Source: an uncultured Bacillota bacterium (GTDB lineage Bacteria; Bacillota; Clostridia; Oscillospirales; Oscillospiraceae). From it: 64,000 bases of DNA. Shown here one piece after another: positions 59,697 to 64,000 of this stretch. The first letter of the stretch is position 1. The number at the start of each line of letters is the position of its first letter. The position numbers and the translations under genes were made by a program. The notes beneath the pieces are model-generated. The model saw only the letters and a program-made list of their open reading frames with translations, ran no database searches and was not told the DNA's origin. The DNA lies in the NCBI GenBank assembly GCA_947573385.1, contig CANPFP010000001.1, positions 1 to 64,000 on the forward strand. Direction: 5' to 3'.

Positions 59697-60553
59697 GACT
59701 TGCTCCACGCCTTTCCAGAGGAACCAAGGGCCTGCATGTAGCCGCGCAGTGTACGGACTACCGCATCCTTACCGTGCTTCAACAGGATAGAATAGTCAAT
59801 CCCGGGATTTTCCTCCAGTTCCCGGCGTACCTGCTCCCGGGCCTCAATGAGAAGCTCAGTGTTGATATTCAACTTTCGGATTCCCAACCGGGATGCCTTA
59901 ATCAGGTTTTCCATTCCAGTCCCTGAGCCGCCGTGGAGCACCAGAGGAACATTTACCATCTTGTGAATTTCCTCCAACCGTTCAAAGTCCAGCTTAGGCG
60001 TCCCCTTGTACACACCATGAGCGGTACCTACCGCCACCGCCAGAGCGTCTACCTGGGTCTCCTCAGCAAACCGCTTCGCCACTTCCGGCTCTGTAAGCCC
60101 GTCCTTCACACCGTTTTCAGTGTAGTCCTCCCCCATCCCCACGTGGCCAATCTCCGCCTCTACGGAGATACCCAGCTCATGGGCAATCTTGACAATCTCC
60201 CGGGTTCGGGTCACGTTCTCCTCGTAAGGACACATGGACGCATCAATCATCACAGAGCTGAACTCTTTCTGAATCGCCAGCACCAGCTCGTGGTAGCTCT
60301 TGCCGTGGTCCAGGTTGATACCCACGGGCACAGCTGTCTCTCTGGCTATCTGTCTGGCTATCACCGGCAGATATTTTTGCAGCCGCTCATCTTTCAGCCG
60401 GGATTCACCAATGGCGATAATCACAGGGGCCTGTTCCGCTTCGGCAGCCTCCACCACCGCAATCAGCGACTCCAGATTAAACACATTGGGAGCCAGAACC
60501 GTGTAGCCTTCCTGCTCAGCATGTCCCAGCAACTCCTTCAACGTTACATACAT
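59693..60553 (-). CDS. Class II fructose-bisphosphate aldolase family protein
   Basis: The 286-residue TIM-barrel aldolase has the catalytic Asp and a zinc His in INLDHGKS (Asp82, His83), the Glu in VEAEIGHVG, zinc His in GTAHGVYKG and LHGGSGTG, with NINTEL near the end. It resembles GatY/KbaY/FbaA, so it could cleave fructose-1,6- or tagatose-1,6-bisphosphate or a related ketose phosphate to DHAP and an aldehyde. GAGGAGC precedes the ATG. It lies 21 nt after the RpiB-like gene. Confidence 0.92.
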   Translation of the reverse strand: MYVTLKELLGHAEQEGYTVLAPNVFNLESLIAVVEAAEAEQAPVIIAIGESRLKDERLQKYLPVIARQIARETAVPVGINLDHGKSYHELVLAIQKEFSSVMIDASMCPYEENVTRTREIVKIAHELGISVEAEIGHVGMGEDYTENGVKDGLTEPEVAKRFAEETQVDALAVAVGTAHGVYKGTPKLDFERLEEIHKMVNVPLVLHGGSGTGMENLIKASRLGIRKLNINTELLIEAREQVRRELEENPGIDYSILLKHGKDAVVRTLRGYMQALGSSGKAWSKS

Positions 60554-60574
60554 TCTATCCAGCTCCTCTTTCTT

Positions 60575-61216
60575 TTACAGCCCCAGCACACCGCGGATGC
60601 AGGCGGCAATTTCCTCGTTCTGGCAGTTAGCAAAGAACATGTTAGGAAAGCTTTCCTCGGCAACGGTCTCCTTCAGGAAGTCCTGGTCAATATTTTTCAG
60701 CACATCCATAAAGTTGGCATGGGTAATGGTCTTTACCTGTTTGAGAATCTCCCGGTTTCTCTTCTCCGCTGCGGCCCACTCCGGAGGATAGCCGCCACCG
60801 GGTTCGGAGCCAAACAGCTTTTCAAACACATACTCCAAATTGACCTCGGCGCCCCAGCCGAAGTTCATAGCAAAGGGCATAGACAGGGCATTACCGGCAT
60901 TTACCTGAGAAAACAGATAGGCGTCACAGGGGTCGTTAGCCCGCCCGCACGTTACACCGGGAAAAGCATTACAGGCCACCATGGCGCCCATACCGGTCCC
61001 ACAGCCGGTGATGACAAAATCCGCTGCCCCAGAATTTAGCAGCAAAGCGGTCATCAGGCCAGCCTGCACATAGCTTCGCTCATGGGGATCCTCCGCAGAA
61101 TAGCGGCCGTAGTTAAAGCAGGTATGTCCCATCGGTGTGACAGCTTTTTGCAACGTCTCAAAAATCAATGCATTTTTCGGTGCCTGACTGTTTTCATTTA
61201 CCAGAGCGATCTTCAT
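60575..61216 (-). CDS. RpiB/LacA/LacB family sugar-phosphate isomerase
   Basis: The 213-residue protein has the RpiB fold start MKIALVNENSQAP, the active-site Cys region FVITGCGTGMGAMVACNAFPGVTCG and the NAGNALSMPF substrate loop. It is longer than RpiB (about 150) because of a C-terminal helical extension, as in the erythrulose-phosphate isomerase group. It probably interconverts an aldose and ketose phosphate. GGAGAGGA precedes the ATG. It is the first gene after an operator-controlled promoter. Confidence 0.87.
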   Translation of the reverse strand: MKIALVNENSQAPKNALIFETLQKAVTPMGHTCFNYGRYSAEDPHERSYVQAGLMTALLLNSGAADFVITGCGTGMGAMVACNAFPGVTCGRANDPCDAYLFSQVNAGNALSMPFAMNFGWGAEVNLEYVFEKLFGSEPGGGYPPEWAAAEKRNREILKQVKTITHANFMDVLKNIDQDFLKETVAEESFPNMFFANCQNEEIAACIRGVLGL

Positions 61217-61284
61217 TGCGTTCCTCTCCTAAACTGTTATCAATAGACTATCAATTCTCCTGATTACGCCCTCCCTCATTTGTT

Positions 61285-61298
61285 TGAAAGCGCTTTCA
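61285..61298. promoter_or_regulatory. LacI-type operator downstream of the operon promoter
   Basis: TGAAAGCGCTTTCA is a perfect palindrome of the LacI/CcpA-type consensus, about 10-25 nt downstream of the predicted transcript start. An identical site lies at 62237-62250. The neighbouring LacI regulator is the likely binder; CcpA is possible. Confidence 0.8.
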
Positions 61299-61315
61299 TT
61301 ATTTTGACTGTTTTT

Positions 61316-61344
61316 AGTATAGCACAAATAAAATGTCACGTCAA
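61316..61344 (-). promoter_or_regulatory. Sigma-A promoter of the RpiB-aldolase-TRAP operon
   Basis: On the minus strand TTGACG (61344-61339) and TATACT (61321-61316) are 17 nt apart, upstream of the operator and of the RpiB-like gene. Confidence 0.85.
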
Positions 61345-61424
61345 TTTAGCAAGAGCACTATATATTTTGATATATTTTTGTGTAAATTGTCCATCTTTGT
61401 CTGCCGCGTAGGTTGTTTATTGTT

Positions 61425-61459
61425 CATAAAAACCACCCATAAAATGAGTGGTTTTTATG
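61425..61459. terminator. Terminator of the FSA-like aldolase gene
   Basis: CATAAAAACCACCCAT (61425-61440) pairs with ATGAGTGGTTTTTATG (61444-61459), with one mismatch, just after the FSA-like stop. A T5 tract is inside the 3' arm on either strand. Confidence 0.85.
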
Positions 61460-61485
61460 AAAATATTAAATAAAATGAAAGTTTT

Positions 61486-62172
61486 TCAGTCTATTAGCTC
61501 ACACAAGCCAGTGGTTCCGTGAAGTTCTTGCCATGCATCATCGAAAAATTTGACAGCCTTTTCAATCTGCGGCATTTGCAAGGTCTCCTCCAATAGCTGA
61601 GGGTTCAATGTAACAGCCTGGCTGCCGGCGGCACAGACTTGGCACAGCTGAGCCATATTCTTGATGTTGGCGGCCAAAATTTTTGTCTTTTTCCCCTCTT
61701 TCTCAATGGTGTCAGCCAACATCCGAATCAGTTCCCCTCCATCAATGCCAATGTCACACATCTGGTCGTAATAAGGAGCAATAAAGTCCACGTCCAGCGC
61801 TAACGCCAAAAGAGCCTGCATCTGGGTCACCACCGCGGTAGCGGTAACGCGCACACCCCTTTGTTTCAGCTCCTTCATAGCCCGCATTCCATCCGGGGTA
61901 ACTGGCACCTTAATACATATCCCGTTATCCACTTTCTCCAGCATCGTTATGGCTTCCCGGAGCATCTCATCGGCCTGGTGAGACACCACCTGCATGTGCA
62001 GCGTACGGTCTGGCCCGATGATCTGCCGCAGTTCCCGGAAGTGAGTAAAGGTATGCTCCACAATCCCTGCTTTTCGGATTAGGGCCGGGTTGGTGGTCAC
62101 GCCTGTGTAGGCAAACATGTCCTTGTATCGGTTAATCAGGCTAATTTCAGCGGTATCAAATAAGAACTCCAT
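61486..62172 (-). CDS. Fructose-6-phosphate aldolase / transaldolase-like protein
   Basis: The 228-residue protein has the FSA/TalC pattern: FLFDTAEISLINRY, YTGVTTNPALIRKAG, the Schiff-base lysine in CIKVPVTPDGM (Lys88), ATAVVTQMQALLAL, FIAPYYDQM and a LAANIKN motif. FSA cleaves fructose-6-phosphate-like ketoses to glyceraldehyde-3-phosphate and a ketone or aldehyde. In E. coli, FSA enzymes act after YbiW on 1-deoxyfructose-6-phosphate. It has its own operator-controlled promoter and terminator, so it is transcribed alone beside the LacI gene. GTGGAGGA precedes the ATG. Confidence 0.9.
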   Translation of the reverse strand: MEFLFDTAEISLINRYKDMFAYTGVTTNPALIRKAGIVEHTFTHFRELRQIIGPDRTLHMQVVSHQADEMLREAITMLEKVDNGICIKVPVTPDGMRAMKELKQRGVRVTATAVVTQMQALLALALDVDFIAPYYDQMCDIGIDGGELIRMLADTIEKEGKKTKILAANIKNMAQLCQVCAAGSQAVTLNPQLLEETLQMPQIEKAVKFFDDAWQELHGTTGLCELID

Positions 62173-62236
62173 ATTTTTCCTCCACCTTTATTTGTTTTTT
62201 GCTTCCACCCGCGAATGAATAGAAAGCATCTTATTT

Positions 62237-62250
62237 TGAAAGCGCTTTCA
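62237..62250. promoter_or_regulatory. LacI-type operator before the FSA-like gene
   Basis: TGAAAGCGCTTTCA, identical to the site at 61285-61298, starts 4 nt downstream of the -10 box, overlapping the transcript start. Binding here should block initiation. Confidence 0.85.
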
Positions 62251-62254
62251 TACA

Positions 62255-62283
62255 ATTATATCATAAATAAAATATCGCGTCAA
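62255..62283 (-). promoter_or_regulatory. Sigma-A promoter of the FSA-like gene
   Basis: On the minus strand TTGACG (62283-62278) and TATAAT (62260-62255) are 17 nt apart, then the operator. Spacing and boxes match the operon promoter at 61316-61344. Confidence 0.9.
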
Positions 62284-62321
62284 TCAGTTATAAAACAATA
62301 TTCCAACAATTTTATTTATAA

Positions 62322-62350
62322 AAAAACCACCTGCTATGCAAGTGGTTTTT
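62322..62350 (-). terminator. Terminator after the LacI regulator gene
   Basis: AAAAACCAC (62322-62330) pairs with GTGGTTTTT (62342-62350) around an 11-nt loop, with T-runs on the minus strand. The 62351-62493 stretch before it holds no recognisable feature. Confidence 0.8.
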
Positions 62351-62493
62351 GAAAATTTAGAAAATGATGATTGAATTTTCGATTTGTTGAATCACACAGG
62401 TCACGGTCTCTATGAAATACAGGTCATTCCAAGGCCGAAAATGCAGCTCAAACTTTATTGCTGAATCTCCCTTTACTAACCCCGGCGCGTCTC

Positions 62494-63510
62494 CTATTCC
62501 TCTGGAGGTGCCGCACAAGATTCCCGGTACATAATGATACAATTGAGCTCCTCCCGCTTTCGCGGCATGGACCCCTGTTTTAAGCAGTCAATCAGAAGAT
62601 GCATAGCCCGCTCCCCCTTTTCGTAGCTGGGCTGCCACACGCTGGTCAAGGGAGGCGACATATAAGCGGCAACCTTGGTGTCGTCAAACCCGATAACAGA
62701 CACCTGGCCGGGGATCTCCAACCCGCAGTCCTTTGCTGCCTTGTAGACAGCCATGGCCGTTGAATCGTTAAAGGCCACCACGGCGGTCACCCGGGGATTT
62801 TGATAAAACAGGTGCTTGGCCAACTGCTCTGCCATCACCTCGGTCAGGTTTTCGCACACCTGCACCCACTCCTCCTGAATTGGGATGTTGGCACCCTCCA
62901 TCGCCTGTCGGTACCCCGCCAGGCGGTCGCTGCAGGAGGCATACTCTGTTGATCCGACAATGATGCCGATACGCCGGTGACCCAGACCGATCAGATAATT
63001 GGTTACGCTGCACACCGCTTTCCGATCGTTGATATCTACCTGGCAGACCCCCTCCTCATCTCCATGGAAACTGCCAACCAGGACAAAGGGCATATCATTA
63101 TCCCAGAGAACGCTAAGAAGATTGCTGCTCTCCTTTACCCCCATCAGAATGAACCCGTCCACCTTTTTCTCATAAAACAAGTTGCTGGCGCCTGTCTCGT
63201 CTTCGCTGATATCCAGCAACAGCCTGTATCCACTCTCTTTTGCCGCCACACTGATTCCCAGCAGTGCATTAATGTAGGTCTCATTCAGAAAAAAGTATTC
63301 TGGCCGATGGTTAATCAGTACGCCGATTGTTTTGGTCTGCTTTGACTGAAGCTCTCTGGCGGAGGCCACAGGCCGATAATCCACGCAGGCAGCCTCCACC
63401 CTTCTCTTGGTAGATTCTTTCACCTTGGAACTGCCGTTGAGCACTCTGGAAACTGTGGAAATGCTGACCCCCGCTTCACGCGCCACATCGTAAATCGTTT
63501 TTTTCTGCAT
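62494..63510 (-). CDS. LacI-family transcriptional regulator
   Basis: The 338-residue protein has the LacI helix-turn-helix TIYDVAREAGVSISTVSRVLNGSSKV at residues 4-29, the hinge ARELQSKQTKTIGVLI, and a periplasmic-binding-like effector domain with VAFNDSTAMAVYKAAKDCG and VIGFDDTKVAAYMSPPLTSV. It probably represses through the two TGAAAGCGCTTTCA sites. ATG 63510 is used because it starts at the conserved HTH; the ribosome site (GGGA) is weak and an in-frame ATG at 63537 has none. It is the first gene of the carbohydrate region, with its own terminator. Confidence 0.93.
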   Translation of the reverse strand: MQKKTIYDVAREAGVSISTVSRVLNGSSKVKESTKRRVEAACVDYRPVASARELQSKQTKTIGVLINHRPEYFFLNETYINALLGISVAAKESGYRLLLDISEDETGASNLFYEKKVDGFILMGVKESSNLLSVLWDNDMPFVLVGSFHGDEEGVCQVDINDRKAVCSVTNYLIGLGHRRIGIIVGSTEYASCSDRLAGYRQAMEGANIPIQEEWVQVCENLTEVMAEQLAKHLFYQNPRVTAVVAFNDSTAMAVYKAAKDCGLEIPGQVSVIGFDDTKVAAYMSPPLTSVWQPSYEKGERAMHLLIDCLKQGSMPRKREELNCIIMYRESCAAPPEE

Positions 63511-63580
63511 ATTCCCATCTCTTTTCGATCCAGACATTTGGTTGCGGCCATTTTCCGCTTGTTATCGTTCTTATATACAT

Positions 63581-63607
63581 ATTATACTCCCCACCGACAA
63601 AATGCAA
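63581..63607 (-). promoter_or_regulatory. Possible promoter of the LacI gene
   Basis: On the minus strand TTGCAT (63607-63602) and TATAAT (63586-63581) are only 15 nt apart; the -10 is perfect but the spacing is short. Confidence 0.4.
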
Positions 63608-64000
63608 GAAACAAATGAAAAAACTTTCTTAATTGCTGTCTCTTTAAAACAGGCTCTAAACCTGCCAAGGGTTGTCACGGTTTGAAAGAAGAATAATTCA
63701 AGGAAAATTCAGACCACAAAAAGCATATTGCACAGGCTCATCTCTACCAGTTAAAATAAGCTGTCCGCAAAAATATATAAGCAGACCTGTAATTCGGACA
63801 TTTCTGTGACATTTTGGTTTTGCGACGGCTCCAGCCCCCGGTTCAGCCAGATCATCGTGATTATTACCATAACGAAGTTACCCGGCTTGCCGTCTCATTG
63901 CGCGGATTGAAGACGTCCGGACGGTTACTCCGAGCCCGGGAGATGGCGATATGAAATTGCGATGCTCTCCCCCATTGCCGGAATGGTCACGGGGATGCCC
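63608..64000. other. Terminal region without a supported gene
   Basis: About 390 nt of mixed composition. A minus-strand frame entering from the window edge (63925-63999, ending GESIAISYRHLPGSE) could be the tail of a gene outside the window, but it has no family resemblance. Short plus-strand frames near the edge also lack a start. Nothing else is recognisable. Confidence 0.3.

Noticed and set aside
50782..61216. Sulfoquinovose sulfo-transketolase pathway, suggested by split transketolase plus RpiB-like isomerase
   Set aside because: No sulfoquinovose isomerase, sulfoquinovosidase or sulfonate exporter is visible, while a ketose 3-epimerase, PfkB kinase and class II aldolase are. Kept only as a remote alternative.
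63700..64000. Possible partial gene at the right edge on either strand
   Set aside because: All frames are short, lack a supported start or family match, and are interrupted; nothing can be claimed.

Overview
The window is a GC-rich stretch (coding about 60% GC, with AT-rich promoter gaps) of a Gram-positive anaerobe. The low-GC-type sigma-A promoters, strong AGGAGG ribosome sites, glycyl radical enzyme, AGCS, NhaC and TRAP transporters and a split purH suggest a gut Clostridia of the Oscillospiraceae (Flavonifractor/Lawsonibacter-like). That placement is inferred from gene content, not from a marker alignment. No tRNA, rRNA, CRISPR array, prophage or transposase gene was seen.

Layout. 1-2.6 kb: end of ffh, then rpsP-khpA-rimM and an AI-2E family permease. 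2.6-6.4 kb (minus): LRR lipoprotein, a 30-residue ORF, AGCS symporter, acpP, rnc. 6.5-9 kb (minus): polar amino-acid ABC importer. 9.3-11.1 kb: LTA-synthase-like sulfatase. 11.2-21.7 kb (minus): nhaC, dgt, dnaG-rpoD, a giant Sel1-repeat protein and a CAP-domain secreted protein. 21.9-33 kb: divergent carbohydrate locus with a YbiW-type glycyl radical enzyme facing its activase, a DeoR regulator, a ROK kinase, a sugar ABC importer and an AroE/YdiB-like dehydrogenase. 33-39.5 kb (minus): DpaL, RidA, PepD, TGS-uridine kinase, class IV aminotransferase, PAP2 phosphatase; then a glycosyltransferase on plus. 40.7-50.6 kb: purine operon purE-C-F-M-N, PurO-type cyclohydrolase, two immunity-like genes, stand-alone AICAR transformylase, purD. 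50.8-63.5 kb (minus): LacI-controlled carbohydrate operon with aldolases, PfkB kinase, RpiB-like isomerase, TRAP transporter, split transketolase, ketose 3-epimerase, SDR and 2-hydroxyacid dehydrogenase.

How the parts may work together. The 22-33 kb locus fits an ABC/kinase-fed version of the anhydroglycolysis route known for E. coli YbiW: import and 6-phosphorylation of 1,5-anhydroglucitol, then radical ring opening to 1-deoxyfructose-6-phosphate. The FSA-type aldolase at 61.5-62.2 kb, under a separate LacI-type operator, could cleave that product, but this link is inference. The 50.8-63.5 kb operon looks like a polyol/ketose pathway: oxidation (SDR), C3 epimerisation, phosphorylation, aldol cleavage and transketolase redistribution.

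Other points: the purine operon has a PurF lacking the N-terminal cysteine, a leader with a 22-codon ORF ahead of a terminator hairpin, and orphan immunity-type genes. The Sel1 protein is built of a 108-residue (324-nt) super-repeat.
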